Shown piece after piece: positions 1 through 9,552 of a stretch of 64,000 bases of DNA (position 1 is its first letter; each line of letters opens with the position of its first letter). The translations under genes and the position numbers were made by a program. The DNA comes from Channallabes apus (taxonomy: Eukaryota; Chordata; Actinopteri; Siluriformes; Clariidae): the NCBI GenBank assembly GCA_030522415.1, contig CM060104.1:24237325-24301324 (forward strand), given 5' to 3'. The notes beneath the pieces were generated by a model, which was not told the DNA's origin, searched no databases, and saw nothing but the letters and a program-made list of their open reading frames with translations.

Positions 1-1
1 A

Positions 2-640
2 ATTCCACTTGGCGTACCAACTGAACATGAGGTTATAAACAGAGTAGGAGGAGCATTCACGACAATCTTCCTCCCATGGGTTCAAATTTCTAAAAACGCA
101 AGGTGGATAAACTTACTATGGTACAATCAACAGAGATTTTGGAATCACACTTTAAGTGTCTTAGGATTAGTACAAGAACAATTAGACAGAAGAACAATAA
201 TGACCATGCAAAATAGATTCGCCCTGGACACTATGTTAGCACCTCAACGAGGAGTGTGCGCCTTAATTGGAGAAGACTGCTGTACATACATTCCAAGACA
301 TACAGGCCCTGATGGTAATATAACCAAAATACTAAGAGCCATGCGGAATCTGAGGGATGAACATGTTAGAGTCACCCAAGAAGTACAGAAAACTGCCGCG
401 TGGACCACATGGTTCGACTGGCTTAATCCTTCCAATTGGTACGGACTACTTGTGAAACTAGGCACAATTGTTCTGATAGTGTTAGGAACCCTACTCATTG
501 CATCTTGCTGCGTTATTCCTCTGGCAAGAGCAAGTATTCAGAAAATGGTAGGACAATATACAGTTGTTGTGGAATATCACGACCAAACGACACCATATGA
601 GGATGAGGAAGAGGAGTCCATTTATATGCAAATGAAGTGA
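2..640 (+). CDS. env: Endogenous retrovirus envelope, transmembrane (TM) part, 5' end outside window
   Basis: The frame is open from base 2 to the stop at 640, so the true start lies upstream of the window. The visible 212 residues are the C-terminal part of a retroviral TM glycoprotein. A conserved stretch around bases 206-300 holds QNRFALD, then the CX6CC disulphide motif (C-ALIGED-CC), typical of gammaretrovirus-like and teleost percomORF-type Env. A Trp-rich membrane-proximal segment (WTTWFDWL, bases about 400-425) precedes one hydrophobic membrane span (about 447-525). The short cytoplasmic tail is acidic and ends in a tyrosine motif (YMQM). Seen: motif order and an intact frame. Known: CX6CC links TM to SU in such envelopes. 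Inferred: a class I fusion protein at the cell or virion surface. No lesion is visible in this part; integrity upstream is unknown. Confidence 0.85.
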   Translation: MPLGVPTEHEVINRVGGAFTTIFLPWVQISKNARWINLLWYNQQRFWNHTLSVLGLVQEQLDRRTIMTMQNRFALDTMLAPQRGVCALIGEDCCTYIPRHTGPDGNITKILRAMRNLRDEHVRVTQEVQKTAAWTTWFDWLNPSNWYGLLVKLGTIVLIVLGTLLIASCCVIPLARASIQKMVGQYTVVVEYHDQTTPYEDEEEESIYMQMK

Positions 641-869
641 AAGAAGACCAACTACACTGCATAATGGACAATTGACTATATCCTTATTGATCACATGTAT
701 ATTGAAAATTTATCTAGTGTAACAATATACTTTAATCCAACTTATTTAATCCATGTTTTAAGTAACTATATCAGAGAGAAAGTAGTATTAGTAGAAAAAG
801 TATGTCTTCTATTTTGTGTTTTCTTTTTGTGTTCGTGTTTTGTTCTGCTATACACGTATGTATTGCAGG

Positions 870-1553
870 ATGGAACTGGTACCTGACCCAAGGTGGATAG
901 TTTCCTGCACAGTTTGCTGTAACGCATGGAACGAGGTTGTGGAAATGGCGCCGAAGAAAAAATGGGCAGAATTGAGACATGATCTCGTTGACTGGCATCC
1001 ACAACGCACGATAGGGAACAAGGAATTCATCACTAATGCCAATGTCTTGACGAAGGACTTCAAATGGATCAAAGCAAGGACACAGGAGACGTTCAACCTT
1101 GACATGAGCACAGGACTTCATCTGGAAACAACTTCATATCAGCTTGGGAGACATCTGAAGCTAGGCATCTACAGAGGTATTGGGATCGAAGAGGATTGGG
1201 CTGCATATGATATTTGTGGGATCGTTGAGTTTGACGATGTGTACATGGCAGCAACTAAGACCATAACCAAAGTAATGTTGGGGGATGACATCTTATTGAG
1301 AGATACACCGATATCCCTGCAACGTGCGCTGGATGCTCTTCCAAAAGCCGATGAAGTGTGGTTAGACTTTTTGCGCTTAGAAACGGGCAGGATAAACCGA
1401 ATTCCACTATCTCAGCTGGCAAGCTGTAAGGACCTGTATGTGATCGAATTCACAGACGAGGATCGTAAGACCTGGACTGAAGAGGGGTCTGAAAATCTTG
1501 ATACACTATCTTTAACTTACAGGGACCCTAATGGACTGCTTAAATGGCTTTGA
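870..1553 (+). CDS. Uncharacterised accessory ORF downstream of env
   Basis: This is an intact ORF of 227 residues if begun at the ATG at 870; an in-frame ATG at 816 would add 18 residues. I prefer 870 because a splice-acceptor-like pyrimidine-rich tract ending TTGCAG lies directly before GATGG, as expected for an accessory message spliced from a leader donor upstream. The protein is Trp-rich (KKKWAEL, DWHP, KWIK, DEVWLDF, LLKWL), mixed charged, without signal peptide or membrane span. An early Cys cluster (CTVCCNAW) is followed by a basic PKKKW patch that could be a nuclear localisation signal. I recognise no family. Position between env and the 3' LTR is where complex retroviruses carry regulatory genes, so a regulatory or accessory role is inferred only. 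Confidence 0.6.
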   Translation: MELVPDPRWIVSCTVCCNAWNEVVEMAPKKKWAELRHDLVDWHPQRTIGNKEFITNANVLTKDFKWIKARTQETFNLDMSTGLHLETTSYQLGRHLKLGIYRGIGIEEDWAAYDICGIVEFDDVYMAATKTITKVMLGDDILLRDTPISLQRALDALPKADEVWLDFLRLETGRINRIPLSQLASCKDLYVIEFTDEDRKTWTEEGSENLDTLSLTYRDPNGLLKWL

Positions 1554-2251
1554 TGGTTTTCAATGTTTGTCATATATGTATTATTATACAGGATGAGGTC
1601 CTGGTGATGTATACACTGTCGAGCACAAAAAAGCTGGCAAGGTGTGGAATTTTTCCTTCTGAATTGGCTGTACTGAAGGTTTTTTCGCCCACCTCTGGAC
1701 TCATCATATTATAACCATTGCATGCTTATTATATTCTCATATATGTTTATGCTTATATTTACTCATTTTCAATTGTTTTTCCTAAATGGATGGTTTAGTG
1801 AGGGGGTAATATGTAAGGTTAGGTTGAATATGTAAGGTTGTAAGGTTTTGAAAGTTCTTTGAAAGTTCTACACTTTTAGGTTTCTTTGCTTAAGCTTTAA
1901 TTACATTTAAACTTAAGTAATATGTAAAACTTTATATGTAAGATTTCTTTGAATTAGATTTTTCTATGACTTTGATTTAAAATGATTTAAGATACCATAA
2001 TTTTGATGAAAAGTTACTAGTTCAAGGTTTATTTCTTAGTTTTTTCCTATTCTATAAGGATTAATATTAATGTGTAAGGTTTATTTCTTGTTTCTGTAGT
2101 AATATGTAAGGTTAAGGTTCATAAGTTAAGCATTGTTTAAATTCATTATTTAAATTCTGTTAATGTTCATAAGTTAGTAAGTAAGTATTATTATCTCTTT
2201 ACTTTTCTTTATGCTCTTTTATGTGACTTAAAAGTCACAGAGGGGGAAATA
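1554..2251 (+). other. Retroviral 3' noncoding spacer with repeated TGTAAG motifs and two polypurine tracts
   Basis: The stretch is T-rich with no credible gene. The motif ATATGTAAGRTT or close variants recurs several times (near 1811, 1830, 1935, 2070 and 2101). Two purine runs, at 1798-1809 and 2238-2250, are each followed at once by TGTAAG. Either could be the polypurine tract that sets the start of the 3' LTR. The second is favoured because TGTAAGC there pairs with the TTACA end at 4151. A second splice-acceptor-like site (ATTATACAG before GATGAGG) lies near 1591. Confidence 0.5.
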
Positions 2252-2363
2252 TGTAAGCATATTTTAATTACATATATTTGTGCATACAGTAATATTACAG
2301 AAAACTATTGATTTTATCTTAAGGATGTGAGATGAAGTGAGCAGAGTTGAGCCAAGGACAAAG

Positions 2364-2586
2364 TGATGTCATAGTACCAAAGACATCATGTGATGTTTAG
2401 TATACAGTATGTACCCAACAAACCTTAGACTGGCAGCCATCTTAGAGATTTCATAGTAACCATAGAAACGACACCAGATCAGCAGATATGACATAGCCCC
2501 AGACATGATGTAATCTCAGACATGGGGTGATCTTAACTGTGATGTAACAGGCATTGGCTACTTAACTGTGATGTAACAGGCATTGG
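2364..2586 (+). promoter_or_regulatory. U3 cluster of CRE-like sites including a 29-bp direct repeat
   Basis: TGATGTCA occurs at 2364-2371, its reverse half at 2382-2388, and TGATGTAA at 2506-2513, 2540-2547 and 2569-2576. The last two lie in a direct repeat of period 29 (units beginning 2532 and 2561, 26 matching bases). All resemble the ATF/CREB site TGACGTCA after CpG decay. Direct repeats with such sites are typical retroviral enhancers; function here is inferred. Confidence 0.45.
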
Positions 2587-2857
2587 ATACACAAGCAACA
2601 TGTCAAATTAAATAACCAAAAAACACACACACACACACACACACATACAGTGATCTGAATAATAAGTTTAATAAAGAAATAGACACAAAATAGTATGTGT
2701 CTCTACATAGTGAATATTGTACAATACAAAGTATTAGGCCCAACATAAAAAAGTATAAAAACACACAGGGCCTGGGTAAGCATCAGTAGCAAAATAAAAT
2801 GCATAAGAAGTCAATTAGCAAAACCTCCTGTGAGGAAAGACAACACCAATTTAAAAA

Positions 2858-3671
2858 TCAGTGAAAGGAAATAGAAACAGAAATGCCGCGATTTGGATTT
2901 GGCACAAGTGCGGAAGGAAAATCTGTTTGGGTACCAACAGACACTTTAACATCGGTCTGGGTGCCAACACTTACGTGACAAACAGGTCTTAAGAGTAGCG
3001 GAGCTGGCGTTGTAGATTCAGGCCGTACAGGCCTAAAAGAAAATGGATAAGGACTATCCGCACATGGCCTCTTAGAAGGACCCGGTTTGGGATCAACATT
3101 CTTGGAAAAAGTGAGCCCTGTCTCCTCTAGGAACTGCAGTAACGAAGCAGATGGCTCGGGCTCATCCTCAGTAAAACTCACCGAGGCCCGGTCCATGACA
3201 GGTTCAGTAGGAGTATAGTCAGTAGGACTGTGAGCCGGACTGCTCTGGCTGTCCGAGTCGTCCAAAGCGACGTGGTGATCATTCGTGCAGATGCGATTAG
3301 CTGTAAGCTGTAATGGGGGCAGTGGTGGCTCAGTCGGTTAAGGCTGTGGGTTACTGGGTTACTGATCGGAAGGTCGGGGGTTCGAACCCCAGCATCGCCA
3401 AATTGCCACTGTTGAGCCCTTGAGCAAGGCCCTTAACCCTATCTGCTCCAGGGGCGCTGCTCCGTAAGCTGGCTGACCCTGCACTCTGACCCCAGTTTCC
3501 TAATTGGGATATGTGAAAATTGAGCAATTTCCCTCTGGGATTAATAAAGTTCTATAAAATTAAAAAAAAAAAAAAAATTAAAAAATTAAATAAAAATAAA
3601 ATGGGTAAATACAATGAAAATCACAAACTTAGACAAATAATTAAAATAACATGTAGAAGATGCTTACCCAT
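2858..3671 (-). CDS. Antisense two-exon gene inside the retroviral LTR, acidic protein with paired TQT motifs
   Basis: On the minus strand an ATG at 3671 is followed after one base by a strong donor (GTAAGC, from 3667). The acceptor TTACAG at 3306-3301 opens exon 2 at 3300, which runs in frame to a stop at 2858. The coding total is 447 nt, 148 residues. Exon 2 alone is open for over 140 codons but has no early ATG of its own; the spliced ATG supplies it in the right phase. The N-terminal half is acidic and Ser/Pro-rich and contains a hydrophobic-acidic patch (LLQFLEETGL) like an activation domain. The C-terminal part has SVGTQTD twice, ten residues apart, matching the dynein light chain LC8 (TQT) binding consensus. 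No family was recognised. A SINE in the intron sits a few bases upstream of the acceptor and may have weakened it. Confidence 0.5.
3314..3577 (+). repeat. SINE, tRNA-type head with Rex-like LINE tail (family A)
   Basis: The head has RNA polymerase III A-box-like (GTGGCTCAGTCGG) and B-box (GGTTCGAACCC) sequences. The body matches the copy at 52546-52798. The 3' end (GAGCAATTTCCCT...AATAAAGTTCT, then A-rich) matches the reverse complement of the 3' end of the LINE at 20215-20980. It is inserted in U3, in the intron of the antisense gene. Confidence 0.85.
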
Positions 3672-3716
3672 GGCCTGTCTCTTGAAAACTGTAGAGTAAA
3701 GCGGAAGCACCAAGAA

Positions 3717-3722
3717 TTTATA
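3717..3722 (-). promoter_or_regulatory. TATA box of the antisense LTR gene
   Basis: TATAAA on the minus strand lies 46 bases before the antisense ATG, so transcription would begin roughly 15-20 bases upstream of it. TATA box, short leader, ATG and splice donor follow each other in about 60 bases. This is the main reason for treating the antisense ORF as a real gene. Confidence 0.45.
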
Positions 3723-4151
3723 GCAGACATAAGCGCCACCCCAATATTTTTTAAGTTGAACAACAAAAGTGAAAAGATAATGGAAACTAATTTGAAAGGA
3801 AAATAAGTTATAGTGGAAGCAAAATTTGGTGAAAGATGGAGTCAGATAACGAGGTATATGATGTATAATGAAAATGTAATTTTATTGGTTGAAAAATTTG
3901 ATAAGGAACCATAAAAAAAATTATTGGCAAATGAGGGGGCCAGATGAGTGTCTCGCCCCTTGTAAAACTGTAAAAAAGAAGGCACCGATGTCACAGTAGA
4001 TCAGTCTGTTCTTGGTGATGCTCTGATTCACAGCTTAGGCATCTTCAGGACTGGCTCACTTTGTTTTATTGTTGCAATAAAACTTATCCTTACTTCATCC
4101 AGATCTACACGGAATCCAGAGTCTTTCTTTGATTTCTTCATTCAAGTTACA

Positions 4152-4597
4152 GTATTTGTTTAATGTTTTAAATTAGGGCAACTTCGGTGTGGGGAGAATA
4201 AAAAATCCACCACAATATGCTTATTAACCGCTACAGACACTTGTGTGGAGACACCTTCAATATATGTAGCTAAGCCCTGCCCACAATTCACACCTTAAGG
4301 AAGCCTGAAACTACTGTTGATTAATTACCTGAGAACAAATTGCTTTAGACCTACTTCAAACACACTGCAATCAATACTACCAAACAGCAAAAACTAGGTA
4401 CAGTATACAGTAAGAACCAATTGTGTTTCAAAAACAGTACAAAAGTTAAAAACCTACCTTACCAGTGGAGAAGAATCCAATATAGAAAACTAAAGCACAC
4501 TGAGCAGACCGAGCAGACTAAAGCAGACCGAGTCATCCCTCCCCCAAATTTAAAGAATACAAACTGGTAGCGTGCGAGTTTGCTGTTTTTTCTATAG
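4152..4597. other. No gene seen; flank of the retroviral LTR
   Basis: AT-rich sequence with no credible ORF. Near 4498-4530 a short GAGCAGAC/AAAGCAGACCGAG motif repeats. A stretch around 4176-4212 (GTGTGGGGAGAATAAAAAATCC) could be an alternative LTR edge. Confidence 0.4.
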
Positions 4598-4703
4598 TTC
4601 AATTCAATTCAATTCAATTCAATTTTATTTATATAGCGCTTTTAACAATGGTCATTGTCTCAAAGCAGCTTCACAAAAATTTAAGAAATTTAACAAAAAA
4701 AAA

Positions 4704-4736
<33 letters not shown>

Positions 4737-6724
4737 ATATAGAATAATTATATATAAAGTAATAAATAAATAAATAAAATTATAATAGAAAATAAATAAA
4801 TAAAAACAAATAATAATAATAATTATAGAAAAGAAAATAATTGGAAGTGTGGATGTGTGAGAAAAATGTGCAGATAATAATGAGACGAATGAATGAAATT
4901 TCTCTGATGAGCAAGCCAAGGGTGACGGCGACGGTGGCAAGGAAAAACTCCCTGAGATGGCATTAGGAAGAAACCTTGAGAGGAACCAGACTCAACAGGG
5001 AACCCATCCTCATTTGGGCGATAACAGATAGAAATGATATAACATCTTGTGTGTTGTGCAGGTGAAAATTCAATATGACAGAAATTATTTAAATTGTCAT
5101 GAAGACCAGTTCAGCATAGGGACGAGTCAGTAGGTGCAGAGGGCAGATGAGGTCTGGATCACTGGAAGCACAGGAGCAGCATGTGTAGCTCCAACCATCA
5201 TAAAGCTGAATCCAGTTGGAGCTGGTCCTTCTCTGGATGCCTCAGGAACCTCGCAGGGTCGGCCTTTGTCTACTGAAGCTGGCAAAATCTCCCGATGCCT
5301 CGGGATGGGTAGAGAAATACAGAACAGATGGGGAGAATTAGCGTAGTTGCCATTCGGTATAGGTGTACTGGAGTATGAGTACTGGGATGAGTTATGTGTA
5401 TGCCAGATTAAAAAGATGCGTCTTGAGTCTACTTTTGAACTGAGAAACCGTGTCTGCTCCCCGAACACTGTCTGGAAGGCTATTCCAAAGCTTTGGAGCT
5501 AAATATGAAAAAGCCCTACCCCCTTTTGTAGATTTTGAAATTCTGGGAACTACCAGAAGTCCGGAGTTTTGTGATCTTAAGGCGCGTGGTGGATTGTAGC
5601 GTATCAGAAGACTGGTTAGGTATGTGGGAGCTAAACCATTTAAGGCCTTGTATGTAAGTAATACTATTTTGTAATTTATTCTAAACTGAACAGGTAGCCA
5701 GTGCAGGGATGATAATATTGGGGTTATATGATCATATTTTCTGGATCTAGTGAGAACCCTGGCAGCTGCATTTTGGATTAACTGAAGCTTGTTTATTGAG
5801 GATGCAGGACAACCACCTAGTAATGCATTACAATAGTCCAGTCTGGAGGTCATGAATGCATGAACTAGTTTTTCTGCATCAGATACGGATAAGATGTTCC
5901 TAAGTTTAGCAATATTTCGAAGATGGAAAAAGGCTGTTTTTGTGATATTTGAAATGTGATTTTCAAAAGACAAGTTACTGTCTAATATTACTCCCAGATC
6001 TTTTACTGCTGAGCTGGTAATAACAGTACATCCTTCTAAGCGCAAGCTGAATTGTGAAAGCTGTTGTGTGCTGGTTTTTGGGCCAATAAGTAATATCTCT
6101 GTCTTATCTGAATTTAATAAAAGAAAGTTATTGGTCATCCAATCTTTTATGTCCTGGACACACTCAGTTAATCTAGACAGCTTAGGTATTTCGTCTGGTT
6201 TAGTTGAGATATATAATTGGGTATCATCAGCATAACAATGGAAACTAATCCCATGTCTTCTAATGATGTTACCCAAGGGAAGCATGTATATTGAGAACAA
6301 CAGAGGTCCTAAAACTGACCCTTGTGGGACCCCATATTTCACTGGCATTATACCAGACGGTTCTCCATTTAGATCTACAAAATGGTAGCGATCAGACAGG
6401 TACGATCTAAACCATTTTAGTGCCTGTCCCTGAATGCCTATATAATTTTGTAAGCGATCTATGAGAATATTATGATCTATAGTGTCGAATGCAGCACTAA
6501 GATCGAGCAGGACTAGCAATGAGATGCAGCCTTGGTCTGAAGCTAAAAACAAGTCATTTGTAATCTTAACTAGTGCAGTTTCTGTGCTATGATGGGGCCT
6601 GAAACCTGACTGAAATTCTTCAAGGATGTTGTTATCCTGCAAGAATGTGCAAATTTGAGCTGATACTACTTTTTCTAGTATTTTTGATATGAACGGGAGG
6701 TTTGAGATCGGTCTGTAATTTTTT
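4598..6724 (-). mobile_element. 5'-truncated L2-type (CR1/L2 group) LINE
   Basis: The element lies on the minus strand. Its 3' terminus is a short tandem repeat (ATTCA units, 4598-4625) followed by the common fish 3' UTR sequence TTTATTTATATAGCGCTTTT. The UTR contains an AT microsatellite (about 4706-4740). The reverse transcriptase ORF begins abruptly at about 6724, and sequence upstream is unrelated, so the 5' half (ORF1, endonuclease) is missing. Confidence 0.85.
5392..6724 (-). pseudogene. Reverse transcriptase of L2-type LINE, N-terminally truncated
   Basis: About 440 residues of RT are uninterrupted. Recognisable blocks in order are [31 protein letters not shown] and the catalytic YADDTQLY. 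After these come the LGVILD and [10 protein letters not shown] blocks typical of the L2/CR1 group, then the conserved C-terminal end [10 protein letters not shown]. The frame continues upstream of 6724 for about 50 codons, but that part is unrelated AT-rich and tRNA-like sequence and is not LINE protein. No endonuclease is present. The copy cannot move by itself; no internal lesion is visible in the RT. Confidence 0.85.
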
Positions 6725-6820
6725 ATTACAGTATGCTGAGCAAAATTTAAATAAAAAATTTTTTGTTTTATTTTAAATTTGCTATAAATAAAATAAAACA
6801 ATTTTAAAACAGCATCACCC

Positions 6821-6893
6821 GGGGATCGAACCCGGATCTCCCGCATGAAAGGGTGAGGACTTAACCACTGTACCACTCAGACACTTGGACACA
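6821..6893 (-). repeat. tRNA-like sequence (Glu-like), probably SINE head or tRNA pseudogene
   Basis: Read on the minus strand it has an A-box-like TGGTACAGTGG, a T-arm/B-box GGTTCGATCCC and a partly paired acceptor stem (AGTGTC with GATGCT). The anticodon stem is imperfect around TTTCATG, so a working tRNA is unlikely. Confidence 0.45.
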
Positions 6894-7612
6894 ACGCGCC
6901 CCAGTCACATTAATAAGCCACTCCTTTGAAAGAAAGCTCTAGATAAGTGACGGAGTAAGCCTGTTATAATAATTGCATGTGTATTTTATCTGTTTTCAAT
7001 TTGGTGTTATTTGATCTTATTGGTTTAGAAATTTATACTTCAATAAATAGTAAACTTGGCTGATTTCGTTATAATTTTGTTGACAAGTGGGGCTTGAAAA
7101 TTCTCCCACCCCCTTAAGTGGGGAATGACAGAAATATGGTCATTTATTTCAGTTAATATACCTACTATAAATTTAAAGAACACAAGAAATAAGATGACAC
7201 CAAACCCTACACTCTTCTTTTCTAATTACACGTCATAAAATATAAAGGCTCACTGTGCTAACATTTGTGCTTAAATTAGATCCTAATAAGATTTGATTTA
7301 ATTTGAATTCTACATTTGTACTTTAATTTTAGTACTGTGATTATGAATTCGTTCAAATACTGCTACCATGTGCAGTTCTAAAGGAGCGCGTCTCATTAAT
7401 GCGACAGAGAATGAACTAAGGCATAAGGCATCAGTCTATAGTTACAGTGGGAGCCACACCAAATAGCCGCGACAGTGTGGCTGAAGTGTGAATGGCGTGT
7501 GAATGGCCTTTGCACGCCGTAATCCCCCCTCCCTTTTCTGGCCGAAAGGCGTGTCAAGATTTCACAGTAAACACGCCCATTCAAGCCCTATTTATTCATT
7601 TACCTGGTGCCA

Positions 7613-7627
7613 CCACTAGATGGCGCT
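7613..7627 (+). promoter_or_regulatory. CTCF-like motif
   Basis: CCACTAGATGGCGCT fits the vertebrate CTCF core consensus well. It lies about 100 bases before the AAGATGGCGGC promoter motif of the two-exon unit. Occupancy is untested. Confidence 0.45.
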
Positions 7628-7689
7628 TCGTTCTCAAGAACACATTAAAACAAGCCAGCTGCGCTGAGTTGCAATCACGTGATTTTAAC

Positions 7690-9150
7690 AACCCGCCTCC
7701 ACCCCCGCCGAACTGACGCTACCAAACTACAGAGATGAAGATGGCGGCTTAACGGACTATTCGTGGTAAGTGATGTTTTATTTTATAAAATGTGTTTGTG
7801 GTAGTTTACAGTTTATTTCCCAGTTTAGTTTTTTATTGGCCGTTTTAAATATCACTGGCAGCAGCAGCAGCGGTCAGATGTGACTTTAGAGAACTTAATG
7901 TTCTGTTTACCAAGTCTGGGGTTAATATTACAGCTTACTGTCAGTGTCACACACTCACAATGTCACTCCACTTTAACTCAAAAACATGCTCAAGCTTCGA
8001 CAATACTATTAATGTCCCTATTACAAGAGCTGCACTACCCGATGAAGAGTGTTTGTGTTCTCTGTAAATACTGAGAGAATCTCACCGCGTGTTGTCTGGA
8101 TAAATTCAGCGCTTATTTATTCTCTGGTTAAGAGTTAATCTGCAGGTTATTTCTGTGACTGTAATATAATGTGATGCAGTTGATGAGGGACACAGACTGA
8201 GGGGAGCTGTACAGGAGCTAGTAATGCTCATAACCCGGTTTATATTTTATACACTTTGTCCGGGACTTTCCGCGGTAGCGCGAGCGCTTAGTTAAAGAGC
8301 TGAATAACAACACAGAAGTGTTTATCAGTTAAGGAGGAGGAGGGGGAGGTGCATGTGTGTGTGTGTGAGGGGCTTCAGTAAGTTATAGTTTGGCTTCAGG
8401 GATGAACTAATGCTCATATACGAGTGTTATATCGCTTAACTTATTTGTATGAGAAGCGCATTAAGTAAAGTCTGGGTTAATTTAATGCAGATGATAATAC
8501 AGACAGTCACTGGTTAACACTAACACTGTTCACTGGTTAACACTAACACTGTTCACTGGTTAACATTAGCACAGGCAGTTTATTTACATTACAGAATCCC
8601 CAAAACAGTATTTTACACACTCTGTGGTAAATAGGTTTATTAATATATTTTATTTTTATTAGAACTATATGTTCTGTGAAGTTTATTTGTCTTTGTCTTG
8701 ACTAAATTCTCCTGTTGTCTTTAAGCAGAGCTCCGCTGTGGAGTATTGGGCGGTCAGACGGCTGACGGCTGGACTTTTGGAGCTACAGGACTGGAGGAGC
8801 CTGAACAAGCTGTTGAGGGAGCTGTAGGAGGGATGACGTCACAGTCCGACAGCTTTAGAATGATGTTTGATCAGGTCTACTGTATATTCTGAACATAGAA
8901 CTGCAAAATGTCTGATACAGTACTTTGGGGGAAACAAAGACTTCAACTGTTCCATGTTTAATAGTTTTGATATTTGAAAAATTAATATTTTAATGTAAAA
9001 GGACTATAGATAGAGACTTATAAGCAGCTGGTGTATCCGGGTAGTTTAATGAACTTTAAGCAAAAAGACAACATGTATTCATCTGTTTTATATAAATTAC
9101 TGTTTTAACTTTGACTAGTTTTGGAAGAATAAATTGAATTGTTAAAGTCA
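7690..9150 (+). ncRNA. Candidate two-exon transcription unit (lncRNA or small-protein gene) inside the TA-flanked insertion
   Basis: The promoter region is GC-rich and has AAGATGGCGGC at 7738, a YY1-type motif typical of TATA-less housekeeping promoters. Exon 1 ends at 7765 with a strong donor (GTG|GTAAGTG). Exon 2 begins at 8729 after TGTTGTCTTTAAGCAG and runs to the polyadenylation signal AATAAA at 9128-9133. The first ATG (7734) meets a stop after five codons. In exon 2 that same frame is open for about 56 codons to a stop near 8890, and another frame is open for 32 codons to 8827. Neither is recognised. A TGACGTCA site lies at 8834. This could be a noncoding transcript or the captured 5' end of a host gene. 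Confidence 0.4.
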
Positions 9151-9499
9151 TGTTTTGCGTGTTTTAATTTTGGGGGATTGTTTGGGTATTTAAAAATTGT
9201 TTAGTTGAACCAACAACTTCAATGGGCAAAAAATGGGACACAACTTTGTTTTAAATAGTCAAAGAGTTGGGCTGAAAATAATAATAATAATAATAATTAT
9301 TGATCATAGAAACAAATGAAACCAGTTAAACACTTGATTATATGTATTTGTGTTTGTGATTGTGACCCATAATAATTTTTTCTCAGTATAAATAAATGTT
9401 TTGGGTTTTAAGAACTCCAAAAGAGGAACGACAAACTTGGTATTCTCCATTGAGGTTTCTCACCTTCCACTCCTGAGTATGACATGGTGTTAATTGCTC

Positions 9500-9552
9500 T
9501 GTGTGTGTGTGTGTGTGTGTGTGTTTTTGGCGGGGGGATGGGTGTGTGTGTG
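9500..9552 (+). repeat. GT microsatellite
   Basis: Interrupted (TG)n run, with a break TTTTTGGCGGGGGGATGG in the middle. Confidence 0.9.

Larger units (their letters stand above)
2252..4151 (+). repeat. Candidate 3' LTR of the endogenous retrovirus, with a nested SINE
   Basis: The proposed ends are TGTAA at 2252 and TTACA at 4151, an inverted repeat of the TG...CA type, with a purine tract immediately upstream. Near the 3' end are a probable cap region (GAGTGTCTCGCC, about 3945), the polyadenylation signal AATAAA at 4076-4081 and a U5-like tail. About 1.65 kb remains once the nested SINE (3314-3577) is removed, long for an LTR. U3 holds CRE-like repeats and an antisense gene. The 5' LTR is outside the window, so the ends cannot be confirmed. 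The alternative 5' end at 1812 and an alternative 3' end near 4212 (CCACCACA) remain possible. Confidence 0.55.

Noticed and set aside
2752..2782. Plus-strand TATAAAA with a CTGG|GTAAGC donor mirroring the antisense promoter
   Set aside because: The donor would lie upstream of or at the predicted start site, so no exon could form; the inverse similarity to 3661-3673 is only about 15 bases.
5134..5346. 70-codon plus-strand ORF
   Set aside because: Complement of the LINE 3' UTR.
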